A DNA stretch of 64,000 nucleotides from Microstegium vimineum (GCA_022036555.1 CM039120.1:29971716-30035715), one strand, 5' to 3'. Shown: positions 29,936 to 42,600, counted from the stretch's first letter. Notes: a model not told the origin generated them from the letters alone. A program made the numbers and translations.

Positions 29936-31874
29936 TTAATGGGTATATATTAAATATACCAACATGCATAAATAGTAATCATACATCAACCCAAAGTCTA
30001 TGTATATCATTGTGCACAAAATATACATCACATGCAATTTAATATATACATCACAAATAGTAATCATACACCAACCCAAAGTCTACGCCGTATAGCTTAT
30101 ATGTAACAATTTAAGTTCTATGGAAGCTCTAATAGTCATCTTTTTAGTTGTAGCCTCTCGATCAATTTCTGTGAGCACTCTAAACTTTGGCCTTGCTACA
30201 CGCTTGTAGCATCATGATATTTCCCACTATATGGAATAATTTCTTTCATGATGAATGAGCACATATCCATGCATATATTGCACATAGCAGGAGTATTAAA
30301 GTTCTTTGACTTGCTTAGTCTATATACCTGGAAAGAAAGTTTATAAACTTCATATATTTAAACTTGACCAATGCATTTGTAAATTTAATGACAAAAATTC
30401 ATACAGGACTATTACTTACCTCTTTACTATTCTTGATATACTATTCATTCTCTCTCATAAACACTCATACGTAGTAGCCACAGTGGACAAAATCGAGTGG
30501 TTGCTTGTGGCACTATATAATGGGAAAAGTGTCATTTAGGTGCAACATTGTCCTATGAATATACCTATACGGGTATGATATGCATTCATAAATTTGCATA
30601 CCGGTCAGTTGTGATATATTGTCAATGGTTCCCCATTTTGTGTTACATCGTACGGTCTACCTTTAAGCTTATAATACCTATATGCCCTATGATTTCGAAT
30701 AAAATGACCAAGTTATTTTCAAATTCTCATCGATAAAAGTATGCATATGCATATCTCGACTTATCACTCTACAAAGTTCAAGAATGGTTGATAAGATTTA
30801 AGAGGATAACCTGTAGAGTTTAGGACCAACACCTTTCCACCCCTGAGATAAATCAATACACATATCCAATGGTCCCCGCATGAATCAAATTTATGATGCA
30901 TGTGTGTTTAGATAATAATTAATTTGAACTATGTAAATTCACACTTACTTAAAGTTGTAAGGGGTCACTGTGCCTTGTCTTTAAATTAAACTGAAGGAGT
31001 GTATGTCCTATGTCGATGGTGTATTTGGCATCAAAGTCCTTTTTCATCTCATTTTTAAAATCTCCTTAGCTTCTTCCTTGGTCTTTTCCTTTAATTTTGG
31101 TTCATTTTTTTTCCGACTACGAATGCGTGTTGTTCCTCGCATATTCTTTGCGGGTTTAGATACCCAACCCTTTCTTCTACATGAGCATAGTATAGATGGA
31201 AAGTTGGGACAAAATGGTAAAATAGAGTAGAGTTTTGATTAGGGAATAATATTGAGTAGGGTTGAGTTAATCATTGAAATAGGAAGTGTTTGTTAGAAAA
31301 GGATAGTCCGCACATATAAGGACTCTCCCTCTTGTTTATTTGTAGGGTAAGTGTAGATTACTTAGGAGTCAAGTCCCCAAGGACTATAATAGAGGGGTGA
31401 TATAATGAAATTGAGTTTTGCTCTTTAAAACCCCAATCTCCTCTCTCTCCATAAGCAGGACCGTGACATATACCAAAATTTGATTTGAACTACTAACATT
31501 ATGAAATTCAAATTTTCAAATGAGCACGGATGGAGCAATAACAAAAACCAAAGTTGTACATCTCGAATAGATACACAACTTTATAGTTGACAACTTTTTT
31601 ATTTGAAATCATTTATCTAATGAGAAATTAGTTTTGGATTCCTCACATTCTGAAATAGTTTAAATTCCCAAAACCATAACCAAAACTAATTGAAACCAAA
31701 GTTTTTATCTAAAATAACTTTTTCAAATGGATGAAATGGAGGCATAACCAAAACCAAAGTTATAGTACTCGACTGTATCTAAAACTTTATAATTGAAACT
31801 TGTTTATTTGAATAGTTTAAATTCCCAAAAATTAATTTCAGTATCCAGTAAAGTGAATGCAAAGGAATGTATAT
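29936..31874. other. AT-rich spacer without a recognised gene
   Basis: A phrase of about 30 bases beginning AAATAGTAATCATACA is repeated at about 29968 and 30054. At 31290-31470 a segment resembles an LTR in composition (ATATAAGGACTCTCCC), but its ends are not found. No coding sequence is supported. Confidence 0.4.
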
Positions 31875-32019
31875 ACCACTAGTCAAGTGATTTTGGGGAT
31901 CGAGTATGGTTAGGAGAGGTAGGCGCGGCTTGAGGTTATGGGTTCAAATCCCATTGGCAATATGTGTGTGCACATATTGCGAGATGAGACATGCATGGTG
32001 GGGCCTCCAGATTTTTTTT
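31875..32019 (+). mobile_element. possible tRNA-derived SINE
   Basis: A perfect pol III B box, GGTTCAAATCC, lies at 31941-31951. An A-box-like TGGTTAGGAGAGG lies about 34 bases upstream, the spacing seen in tRNA genes and SINEs. The tRNA-like part does not fold as a functional tRNA to my eye, and the unit ends at a T-run (32011-32019), as in several plant SINE families. No target duplication was identified. Confidence 0.4.
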
Positions 32020-33390
32020 AAATGTCATATTTTTAGCTTTTATTTGTGATTTCTAAGAATATTCTAGGAGTGGCTAGATTTCGAGACGCCTCTATAAATC
32101 CATTTTAAGAGGTGACTTGACAATCGTCTTTATAAATAATTGATTTCTACATATTGATATATCGAGACAGCTGGGCCAGCTGCCTTTGCATAGGATTAGG
32201 ATCTACCTCATATTCAAACAAGCTTGTAGTAGTGGTTACATCAGCATATCCAATGTAATTTTAGCATTAATGTGGTGTGTTTCTTGGATTTTAATTTTTC
32301 TATTATTTTGTGAAAGTTCTTCACTAGAAAGGGTCATTAGACTTGCATCAGATATATTTCCTATTTGGTTGGAGAGCTGGGTAGAATGAAATGGTTCCTT
32401 CCATGATTTCAGAGATGGGACGGATTTATTCAGTATTTGGTTGAAGGATAGAGTGGTTCTATTTTCATATTTGGTTCTATTTTCATATTTGGTTGAAGGA
32501 AATGTTATACAAACGTGCACTTCCGCCCAGCCCTTGTCCACCGCTCCACCCGCACAAGCCATGCACACCCTCGCGCAATGGCTTTGCGTTCCTCCCCGCC
32601 GGAAATATCTGCACACCGACAGTCACCTTGTCTCCATCAGTGACAACCCTAACCCCATCCCCATCCCGCCATCCGTGGCGTCAGATCGGGTCACCCCCGG
32701 CCACGCCAACTCTATACCGCCCGACCAGTGACTAGCAGATTATGTGGAGTTACCTCGTATCAAAAGCACTCGGGAACACTAGAATCTAGTAGTGAATGCG
32801 ATAGAAAACACTCGGTAAACCCTTAGACACTTAGGAACTTCACAAAAATCAGGTAGTGGATATACGAAGAGACGATGTTATTATTATAGCCATTCGAGTG
32901 GCGCAAACTCGTTCGACTGATTGTTGAGAGCAATTTGGTGAAACATTTCAAAGAAATATTCCCAGTCAGAGATGGCATATGGTTCCTGGGTCGACGAACC
33001 AAACATTGTAGGATCTAGGATGGAATGGCTCCATCGCACCTCATTCCACCAATCAACGCAGCATTGTATATGTTAACTGTGTGTGGGCAGGCGTTGGATT
33101 TAAATCTAATGCTGCTAGAATTCATGTGCAACGTCTCTCCCTACAATGCGCGATAGCGCCCCCGCAGGGGAGCTGGCCACGTGACCCCCGTCATTTCGGC
33201 CGTCTGATCCGCACCATGGACGGCTAGGATCACCCCCCACGCCGCCGACGCTTTTGCAAACAAGCCTTTCACTTTAGTTGAAATCAACCCGTAGTCCAAC
33301 TAGATCTTCGTAAACAGTAGACACGTTCTATTTTCTTTCTTCCAAGCCCATGTACTCTTGAAATGATTCGCTCGAAGAAGAGAAATTTCC
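32020..33390. other. spacer with short tandem repeat and small GC-rich patch
   Basis: At about 32454-32493 the phrase TGGTTCTATTTTCATATT is repeated twice in tandem, with related TATTTGGTTGAAGGA copies on both sides. GC-rich patches at 32515-32730 and 33150-33250 have no recognisable protein. Confidence 0.4.
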
Positions 33391-34124
33391 GATTTCGTTG
33401 CTTTTTAACAGTTACCCGCCCGCCTGCCGCTTTAGCAAAAAACACCCCCGTCCTCTAGACGCACTAGGCTCGTCACCCGACCCGCCGCCCATCGTCTGTC
33501 TCCTCTCTCGCTCCCAACCCTCTCTTTCCTGTGCTCCTCCCCTTCCTCCTCCTCTCTCATCTCCGATCTCTCTCGCGTTTCCTCTGATGCGGCGGCGGCC
33601 ACGAGGCGACGACATGGGCGGACCCCAGCCTCGAGCGTGGTGCGTGGCCGCAGCTGCGGGGCGACCGTGCCCCCTCGGCCTCGGAGCGGAAGTGGCGGCA
33701 GGGTGCTGGGCGTTGTGGCCGGCCGGCGGTCTGGGCGTGTGCGGACTGAGCCCCGGCTAGGGCGCCCTGGTACGGGGGCGCGACGGGCCCTGCCACGGGT
33801 GGCCTCCCAGAGCGAGCGGCGGCGCGAGGCTCCCCAGCACGAATGGCCTCGGCGCGGCGCCCTAGCAGCGAGCGGCTGCGCGAGGGCCCTGCTGTGGCGG
33901 CGCGAGGGGCCTTGCCGCGGATGGCAAGACGCGGCGCCCTGGAGCGAACGCCTTGTCCTGTAGCACGGAAGCGGACCAGGTCGCCCCTCAGCCATCGCGG
34001 CGTGCGGGAGCGACTAGCGAGTCGGCTGCGGCGTCCCTCTTCCCTCCCGACGCGACGGAGGGAGCACGGCGGCGGCGGCGTCTGCTACGGGAGATGCGTC
34101 TGCGCGAGGGGCCCCAGTGGCCCC
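33391..34124. other. GC-rich first-exon-like block left of the gypsy element
   Basis: A pyrimidine-rich leader (33480-33580, TCTCTC and CCTCC runs) is followed by very GC-rich sequence containing imperfect copies of GCGGCGCGAGG. The composition resembles a plant 5' UTR and first exon, but the frames give only Arg/Gly/Pro-rich products with no domain. The gypsy element interrupts it, and similar composition resumes at 39699. Confidence 0.35.
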
Positions 34125-34477
34125 TGTTACCAAACACTAATCAGTATGTGTAGATAGGATAGTATTCAGTGGAGCTAGGTCTCGGATCTCGGCAAATCGC
34201 CAGAGAGAGCCGCCGTCGTCGTCGCCCTCTGGGCACGGTTCCTTACAATGACCAAGTTCAAGTCTCTCTCTTCCTCACAACTGTTACAAGAAGACACCGC
34301 ATGGGCATTCTTCCGGATTGGGCCACACAGGGCTGGAAGTCTTACTTGGACCACTCTGGGCCGGAAACACGCAGGTTCGGCCTTCTTGCTTTGGGCTCAG
34401 CGCGCTTCAGACTTCCCGTGCTCCCTCCTTCAGTTCCGGCAATAGCTTGACCAGTAGCAGCAGTAGTTATGGTAACA
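34125..34477 (-). repeat. 3' LTR of the gypsy element
   Basis: It begins TGTTACCAAACAC and ends TATGGTAACA on the plus strand and matches the LTR at 39343 over its full length. It is preceded on the minus strand by the polypurine tract. Confidence 0.93.
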
Positions 34478-34493
34478 TTCCCTCCCCCTTTAG
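34478..34493 (-). other. polypurine tract of the gypsy element
   Basis: The minus strand reads CTAAAGGGGGAGGGAA immediately before the LTR start TGTTACC. Confidence 0.88.
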
Positions 34494-34519
34494 AACCAGC
34501 TTGACCCCAAGCTGGTGCC

Positions 34520-36051
34520 CTCGGGAACTGTTGGCGTAGGGGTAGTTCATCCTCCCAGGTGCAGAGATTGTCAGGTAAACAGGACCAGTGAATCAACACT
34601 TGAGGAACCGCCGCATCCTATTTTTGACGGAGATGTCGATCCAAGACGACGAGAGGGACCTGCAAGGCATCAGTGTTGTCTGGTAAAGTAGAACACACTG
34701 AAACATGTGGAGGAATAGCCTTTTTCAGTAGGGAGACATGAAACACCGGATGAATGAGACAGTTAGTGCGTAACTGTAAGCGATAAGCCGAAGGTCCAAT
34801 CTTTGCCAGCACTTGGAAGGGTCCGAAGTATTTGAACGATAGTTTGTTGGAAGATCTTGTTGCTAGAGAAGTCTGGACATATGGTTGAGCCTTTAAATAA
34901 ACCAAATCACCCACCAGAAAAGACCGAGGAGTCCTGTGTTTATCAGCTTGTACTTTCATCTTATTCTGAGCGCGGACCAAATGTTGTCTGACCAGATTTT
35001 GCATAAGTTCTCGTTCTTCCAACCAGTTTTGCAAGTCCATATTCTCACATGACTGAGATATATCGATACCAAAGTGTCGAGGCTCATGACCATAAAGAAC
35101 CAGGAAAGGACTCTTGCCAATGGAAGAATGAAAAGAGGTGTAGTACCAATATTCTGCCAGAGGTAACCAGTGTGACCATTTAGTGGGACAGGCATGAACA
35201 AAACATCGGAGATAAGTTTCCAGACATTGATTAACACGCTCCGTCTGGCCATCCGTTTGAGGATGATAAGCACTACTCATTCTCAATTCAGTGCCCACTA
35301 ATTTGAACAATTCTTGCCACAGGTTGCTAGTGAAGACACGATCTCTGTCAGAGACGATGGCTGTAGGCATACCATGTAACTTGAAGACATGGTTCATATA
35401 CTGCAATGCAATTTGAAATGTTGTAAAGGGGTGGGATAGAGGGATGAAGTGAGCATACTTGGAGAACTTATCTACAACCACCAGGATGCAATTATAATCG
35501 ACTGACTTGGGTAACCCTTCAATGAAGTCCAAGGTGACAGTATGCCAAGCACCATCAGGAATCGGTAAAGGAGCTAAGAGACCTGGATAGGCTACTCTCT
35601 CAGACTTAGTTTGTTGACAAACCGTACACTGAGCAACGAAGTCTTTGACCGACTGGTTCATGTGAGACTAGGAAAACATATGTTGGACTCTTTTGTATGT
35701 GACTTCATACCCGAAGTGACCGCCGATAGCACTGGAGTGAAGGGCTGTCAAAATCTTGTGTTGTATGGAAGGATCAGCGCCCACCCAAATGCGGTTCTTG
35801 TATCTGATGAGCCCATCTTTGAGAGTGTACAGTCCTTGAGTAGGAGAGATTGATAATTCAGCTAAGAGATTACTGGACTGGATATCAGTATAAGAGGATT
35901 GAATCTCTTGTAACCAAATTGGTTTTACAACTGATATTGTTGCAATATCATAAGTAGCAGTAGTTGGAACTCGAGATAAAGCATCAGCCACTCGGTTGTC
36001 CACACCTTTTTTGTACACAATCTTGTAATTTAAACCCATCAACTTGGTCAA
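34520..36051 (-). pseudogene. gypsy pol: end of RNase H, integrase and chromodomain
   Basis: The frame from 36051 includes VYKKGVDNRVADALSR (end of the RNase H/connection region) and the zinc-binding HHCC region (HSSAIGGHFGYEVTYKRV, CTVCQQTK). The integrase core follows with LDFIEGLPKS, VVVDKFSKYAHFIPL, VSDRDRVF and SSAYHPQTDGQTERVNQ, then GDLVYLK and HPVFHVSLLKK. A TAG at 35670-35668 and another stop at 34620-34618 interrupt it. Beyond the last stop the same frame continues as VLIHWSCLPDNLCTWED, a chromodomain-like motif. Integrase would insert the cDNA, with the chromodomain guiding target choice. It is not functional as it stands. Confidence 0.9.
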
Positions 36052-37510
36052 TGCTTTATGTTGCCAGGGGTACTGAGGCGCTGGTCATCAAGATGTGTCA
36101 AACTTTGTTGGCCTGTCAGAATGGTAAAAGGTGTGGATTGCAAATAATGGTACCAGTGCTCTACTGCCATAAGTATGGCCAAACATTCTTTTTCATATGT
36201 GGAAAGGCACTTGGCCTTAACACCTAAGGCTTTGCTCACATAACCAATTGGGTGACCCTGTTGCTGAAGTACTGCCCCAATGCCATTAGATGAAGCATCA
36301 GTTTCGACTATGACTGGAGGTTGAAGTTTGGTAGAGTAAGTACAGGTGCTGACATTAATTTATTTTGAAGTGTCTGAAATGTTGTTTCTGTTTCAGATGT
36401 CCAGATGTACTGAGTGCCTTTTCTGAGTAAGTTGGTCAGAGGTTTGGAGATAATGCCAAACTAAGGAACAAATCTTCTATAATAGCCTGCCATCCCAAGA
36501 AAACTTCTGAGTTCCTTCAGATTTGTTGGTGTGGGCCACTGTCTGATGATATCAATTTTACTGGGATCTGTAGCCACACCTTGATCACTGATAATATGGC
36601 CCAAATAACTCAACTGCTGCTAAGCAAAAGTGCATTTGGATAGTTTCACATGAAAGTGATGTTGCTGGAGAAGTGTTAGCACTTGTTGAAGATGAGTGAG
36701 ATGATCTTCCCAGGTTTTGCTATAGATCAAGATGTCATCTATGAAGACTACTGCACACAGTCGAAGGAATGGTTCTAGTATCTTGTTCGTTGTTTTATGA
36801 AAAGTGGCAGGACCTCATGTGACTCCATAGGGCATGACATTATATTCATAGTGCCCATGATGGGTCTGAAAGGCAGTTTTAGATTCATCTCCCTGAGCCA
36901 TTCTTATCTGATGGAAGCCTGAACAAAAGTCCAAAGTGGTAAACCAGGTAGCACCCTGTAACTCTTCTAACAGTTCCTCAATAATGGGTAATGGAAACTT
37001 GTTTTTCACTGTCAGAGCATTCAACCTGCGAAAATCCACACATAATCGCCAGTCACCTGTCTTCTTGCGAACCAGCAGTACAGGAGAAGAATATGGGTTG
37101 GTACTTGGTTGGATCCACCCTTTCTGTAACATCTCTTTGATTTGCTTTTCTATTTCAGTCTTCTGTGCAGGATTATATCTATAAGGCCTCAAGCAGAAAG
37201 GTTGAGCCCCTTCTATAAGAGGTATTTGATGATCTCCACTTCTTGAAGGTGATAACTCTGTAGGAGGGGCAAAGACAAACTCAAACTGCTGCAGTAGTAG
37301 TGTGATGTATGTGGGTAACTCAGAGGGTGAGGAGGTAACTGATTGTATTGCTTGCAACTGAATCATATATAGAATGGAATCTATCTTGTGCAGAGCTTGA
37401 ATCTGGAGTGGAGAAACTGGAGGACCTAAAGTAGCACTGGATGGTAAACGAAGTAAAGTAACCTTTGAAGTATTACTGAGGAATTTCATCCATCTCTCTG
37501 ACTAGTGAAC
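36052..37510 (-). pseudogene. gypsy reverse transcriptase and RNase H
   Basis: The minus strand encodes RT motifs in order: PYRYNPAQKTEIEKQI, GWIQPSTNPYSSPVLLVRKK, WRLCVDFRRLNALT, TTLDFCSGFHQIRM, MPYGVT, then FIDDILIYS with the catalytic DD and LSYLGHIIS. RNase H follows with VETDASSNGIGAVLQQ and STYEKECLAI. Stops occur at 37504-37502, 36817-36815, 36622-36620 and 36463-36461, and a frameshift lies near 36330. The enzyme would copy RNA and degrade the template. The many stops prove loss of function. Confidence 0.9.
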
Positions 37511-39259
37511 CTACATAGGGCTATGATCTCCTAACCAGTCCATGCCTAAGATAATATCATATCCAGACAGAGGTAGAATCTTCAGGGTAGTGGAAAATGT
37601 ATACCCCTGGCAGCCCCAAATCTGATTGGGTAATTCATGAGTATAGGACAACTTGTCACCATTAGCAACTATGACTTGGACAGACTGAGCCAGTGGTGTC
37701 CAAGGAGAAATGAAAGATGCCATATGCTCACTAATAAATCTGTGAGAACTTCTAGAATCGACTAGCATGAATACCTCCTTACCAACAAGATGTCCTCTCA
37801 ATCTGAGAGTCTTAGAGCCTTGAGTTCCACTGAAAGCTTGGACTGAGATTGCCATGAGATCATCTCCAGAATCTGAGTCTTCTGTATTGTTAGGAAGTTG
37901 CATATCATCATCAACAACAACACATTGCCACAACTGCTCCAGTGCATGGAGAGAGACAGAGGTTGGACACTTGTGTTGATGGTTCCACTTTTCACTACAC
38001 TTGAAGCATAAACCTTTTGACCTTCTGTAGTTCTTCAGCGCAGACACCTTATCATCCCCATTAGTGTGTGGCTTGTATGATTCTGGATTTTTCTTGTCGT
38101 CAGTAGCCTTGTTCTGACTGATAAAAGGTGTATAAGTATGCCTCATTGGCTCAGGAACACCCTTCCTGGAAGAACTCTTGATGGGGTGGTCTTGGGAGGC
38201 CTCTTCCTGCAAGAATGCCAAAGAAGTAGCAGTATCGAGGTCTTGTGGTCGATGCATCATAACAACAGCACGTATATCCTTACGAAGACCATCAACAAAA
38301 CGGTTTGTAATGACTATAGGCTGAAAAGATGTGTCGTGGGCAATCAATTGATGGAGCTGATTACTGAACTGTTCTACATAATTAGCTATGCTGGAAGTTT
38401 GTGTGATGTGAAAGAAAAGACGAAGTAAATGGCCGTGTTCATCTTTGTCAAAGCGATTGCAAAGGGCGGTAACAAAAATCTCCCAGGTCATGGTGTCGAG
38501 GGGTTCAGACAAGGCTTGAAACCATAACGATACTAAACCTGTGAGACACATGGAAGCTAAACACACCCAAAGCGTGGGATTAGTGTTATACACACCGAAA
38601 TAAGTCTCACAACGTTTGACCCATAAACGTGGATTCGACCCATCAAACTTGTGAAATTCGATATCAAGAAAAGGAGCAGGCATGGCATACGGAGGATAGG
38701 GCGGGTAGTAACGCGGATCATAGGGCTGATGACTATCCATAAGTAAAGGAACAAAGGATGAGTGATGAGCATGTGTCGCACCTGTGACCGGGGCTGGTTC
38801 CGGGGCGACGGTGTACACCGCCCCGAAATCAGAACCCCGGTGATGAGTACTCTTGTCGCGGTCTAACGACCCAGGTGCCGCCCTGTGCGGGTGAAGCTCC
38901 AGATGGGCGGAGCTCGGCGCCTTGACTCCGGAGGACGAGAAGTGGTCCTCGCGGAATGTGTCGGTGAGCGGAAGTTGAGCGATGGTGACGGCGCCGGATG
39001 GATCGGTCCCGGACTGCGCCACCAACTTGGCTTGGGGAAGAGCAATTTAAAGTGCCTTGTCGATCCGCTCGCTCAGATCCAGAACAGCATGCTCCAGCTC
39101 ATGGACTCGATTGTCCACCTCTGGCCGCCACTGAAGGATTTCCGTGCGGAGACCGCACATCTCTGTCATGGAAGTCTTCAATTCATTGATGCCCTTCGAG
39201 TTCTCGCCCAGCAACGCAAGGATTTGGCCCAGTTGCTCCTCTGGGGTCACCATGGCCAT
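37511..39259 (-). pseudogene. gypsy gag and aspartic protease
   Basis: Gag starts at the ATG at 39259 (MAMVTPEEQLGQILALLGEN), is interrupted by an in-frame TAA at 39049-39047, and continues open to a TAG at 37513-37511. A capsid region (LDTMTWEIFVTALCNRFD, the FNQL-type FSNQLHQLI) precedes a CCHC knuckle, CFKCSEKWNHQHKCP. The protease motif reads LVDSRSSHRF where family members have DSG or DTG, so the active-site Gly is Arg. GYDIILGMDWL marks the protease C-terminal part. Gag and protease share one frame with pol, as in chromoviruses. Confidence 0.88.
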
Positions 39260-39330
39260 CTGACGTCGAGTGAGGTAGTGGTGGAGTGCCAGAATCGATG
39301 GCGGAATTGGAACCGAGGATCGAACGACAA

Positions 39331-39342
39331 GCCGATACCAAT
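39331..39342 (-). other. primer-binding site of the gypsy element
   Basis: The minus strand reads ATTGGTATCGGC directly after the LTR end GGTAACA. The first eight bases of the tRNA-Met complement are kept, and the remainder differs from the usual TGGTATCAGAGC. Confidence 0.7.
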
Positions 39343-39698
39343 TGTTACCAAACACTAATCAGTATGCGTAGATAGGATAGTATTCGGTGGAGCTAGGTCT
39401 CGGATCTCGGCAAATCGCCAGAGAGAGCCGCCGTTGCCGTCGCCCTCTAGGCACGGTTCCTTACAATGACTAAGTTCAAGTCTCTCTCTTCCTCACAACT
39501 GTTACAAGAAGACACCGCATGGGCATTCTTCCGGATTGGGCCACACAGGGCTGGAAGTCTTACTTGGACTACTCTGGGTCGGAAACACGTAGGTTGGGCC
39601 TTCTTGCTCTCGGCTCAGCACGCTTCAGACTTCCCGTGCTCCCTCCTTCTGTTCCGACAATAGCTTGACCAGTAGCAGTAGTAGAAGTTATGGTAACA
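39343..39698 (-). repeat. 5' LTR of the gypsy element
   Basis: It begins TGTTACCAAACAC and ends TATGGTAACA. It aligns with the other LTR with 13 transitions and 3 transversions by eye and a 3-base insertion near the right end. Confidence 0.93.
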
Positions 39699-42600
39699 AC
39701 CCCATTCCTGCCCCCACACCCCCGCGCGGGCAGGCGCACGCGGCACGGCGTGCCGCGGCTGGTTGTCGCGGCGCTGCCCTCTTCCTCCTCCCGGCAGAGG
39801 CACCACCGCTCCGCCCGGAGCTCACATCAGGCGGCCTCGGAGCAACGGCGCGGGCGCTGCCTTCAACGGCTGGGCAAGTCAGGCCCGTAGACCTAGGCGA
39901 CAGTGTCTCTCTTCCCTTGTGCCGTGTGCGCTGCTCACAGTGTCGTCTCTTCCTCTTCCCCTCCTGCGACTCCGCTCCCTAACTGGTCCTGCCGGCGGCA
40001 TCCAGATCTTCCATGTCTCCTCCCCAAGATCCTCCCATCGCATAGGTGCTGGGGCTTGCTGCAGCCTGTGCTCCCTCCCCACTCCCCTGTGGAAAGGCAG
40101 TCCTTTGCATTGCTACGTGACTACATGTGAGTTTTACCTTAATTTAGCAATGTACCATTCTTATTTGTTCTGCCTCTGCTTCCTCCTATAGATTATACTT
40201 AAGATCTCCTGCGGATTTGAGTGCTTACAGTATGTGGAAACTAATGTTTTTTTTTCCTTATGCTTGCTGCAGGTGATGGAAATTTTTCTTTACTCTATAC
40301 CCTGTGATGGAAACAGATGTTTTCTCACTAATGCTTGGTGCAGCTGATAGGTATTTTTCTTTGCTCTATAGCCTGTCATGAAAACGAATTCTCATATAAG
40401 CTTGGAATATAAGCTCATGATCTTGAAAGGGAATTTTTTTTCTCTGAAACTAATGTTTTCTCACCAATGCTTCGTGCAGCTGATAGGAATTTTTCTTTGC
40501 TCTATAGCCTGTCATGAGAACAGATTCTCATATAACCTTGGATTATAAGCTCATGATCTTGAAAGGTAGCTTCTGATGAAATTAGGTTCTCATATAATAC
40601 CTCTGGGATTGATTTAATGTAACCTGTCTCTCTATCTTTAAAAACTTTAATCTAAGATTCGCAAATTTGCATTCTTTGTTTAGTATGCTGCATCACTATA
40701 CATTGGCTACTAAGTATATCTCACTTATGTTGCCAGCTTCTTCATGTTGTTTGTAAAATCTTTCTTTCTGAATGTACCCTGTGCGTGTTAGAATTAGTTC
40801 TACAGTTGGATATCTAGCTTGTACTACTATCTACTTTTATTCGAAGTAATTATCATCTGTTTAGGGGGTATAGGCTGCAACAGTTCGTAATGTGTAGCCA
40901 ATTGTTAGTATGTTCCCATCTTATATATATGTGTAGCCTATTGTTAGTATTTTTCCCATCTTATATGTGTAGCCTACAAAAAAAATGTTTTCCCCTGTAA
41001 CTGAAATAGTTTGTTTTTCTACCCAATATCTCTCACAGATTGTCTACTGTTCCTGCCAATGCTTTCCCTGCTTCTATACATGCTAATGAATCTCAAATAG
41101 GTCCATATATGCATTTCTGAAAAAAAAAACATTAAAAATTTTAGTTCCTGTACATTCATATATTCTTTATCCTATGTATTGTTACTTGCCTGATTATTGT
41201 TTCCCCTAGAATATACATATATATATACAAGCCGCTTTACTCTATTTCCTGATTTCTTCCATCTTGGTTAATTTCAATATCTGTGTTATACTTTACAAAA
41301 GTCAGTTGCACTCTATGCAGTCAGGTTTAGATTTGAGCCCGATATGGTCATCCAAAATTGTGGTTAACCATTGTGTCAACAGAAATATGCACATATGCTA
41401 CATTGTCTTATGGGTTTATACAGAAAAAACATAGTACACTCCATAGCAAAGTAGTGCATACCCACGTAACCTGCTTTGAAATTGGATGCATCTACCCAAA
41501 GTTCAGTTTATCGGGCTCCCTATCTAAAGACACATCTTCAGATTAAATCATGATACAAGGTATATATCTGCAATTTGCTTCTTTTGATCATGTCTTAAGG
41601 TGCTAGAATGCGATGAACCTGATCCCATCAGCTTCCTGTATGCGGGTCAATAGTTTGTTGTGTGCTTTCTACTGTCTTTTTTTTTGTCTTGCCTTCAGTA
41701 TTTGCCTCAGCCTTTGGCCCTTTAATTTCTTATATTGATCTCAGTTACCTTATGTTACCAGAATAGGATGTTGTTGGACTACTTTGTAGGATTTTAAAAA
41801 GTACTTTTGTAAATTTTAGGGTCCGCTCATTAGCTATTGAAATGACAACGATTCAAATGAAATCAGGTTGGTTATTTGATCTTTTTAACCAGAAGTACAG
41901 GTACGAGTATCAGGCTGAAACAAATCCTTTTCCCACTAAAAAAAAGACCGCCTGCTTGGCATACTAATAAACTGGAGGTCTTTTGAATCTACTGTTTATT
42001 GGAGTCGCATCTTAGTTATAAAATCTGAGATGGCGTTCTGCAGAGATGGTAGATATTGAGGCAAGAAGAGATCATGTGCCCTCTACTCGCTGGAACCTGA
42101 ACTGAAAAATACGCCTTCTGATGCCATTGCTTTTGATGGTTTCTCCCTTTGCCTAATCTGATCATTGCCTTTGATTTTGTGCTCATACTTTCTTATGATC
42201 ATTGCCTGCGATATCAGTAGCACATGATTGTGCAATCCAAGCTTCTGCTTATTGCCTGTCAAGTGATAGATATATTGTTCTTGATTCTAGGCTTGTGATC
42301 GTTGTCTGTCATCATTACTTGTGAAAATGGCCATACACTTTTGGTTCTAAGCGCATGCCCTATTCCCAGTGATAGCATTGTCCGACACTTTTGCCCCACA
42401 TATTATGCTTACAATCTATGGAATTTGGTGTACCAAAAAATGGTTTGCCTTCTGATTTTACCTCTGTGGTAATAGCACTAAAGTAACTGTGTGCACTGTT
42501 TTTTCCTAAAGAAATAGTCTAGATGATTAAGTTCGACATCTGATTTGCATCCAAAGATGATAGGTGTCTATGCATGTTACTCTTCATTTTTCTTCTCCTT

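Larger units (their letters stand above)
34125..39698 (-). mobile_element. Ty3-gypsy retrotransposon, chromovirus type, full length, decayed
   Basis: LTRs of about 355 bases lie at 34125-34477 and 39343-39698 with ends TGTTACC and GGTAACA. The flanks GCCCC and ACCCC form a probable 5-base duplication with one change. On the minus strand the order is PBS, gag, protease, RT, RNase H, integrase, chromodomain, PPT. The integrase-before-LTR order and the chromodomain-like motif identify a chromovirus. The LTRs differ by about 16 substitutions and one 3-base indel. Confidence 0.93.

Noticed and set aside
31921..31960. A tRNA gene at the B-box site
   Set aside because: No cloverleaf or acceptor stem pairing is apparent, and the downstream T-rich tail fits a SINE better.
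33398..34157. Arg/Gly/Ala-rich open frames on both strands beside the gypsy LTR
   Set aside because: Compositional only. One of them runs into the LTR, and none has a recognisable domain.
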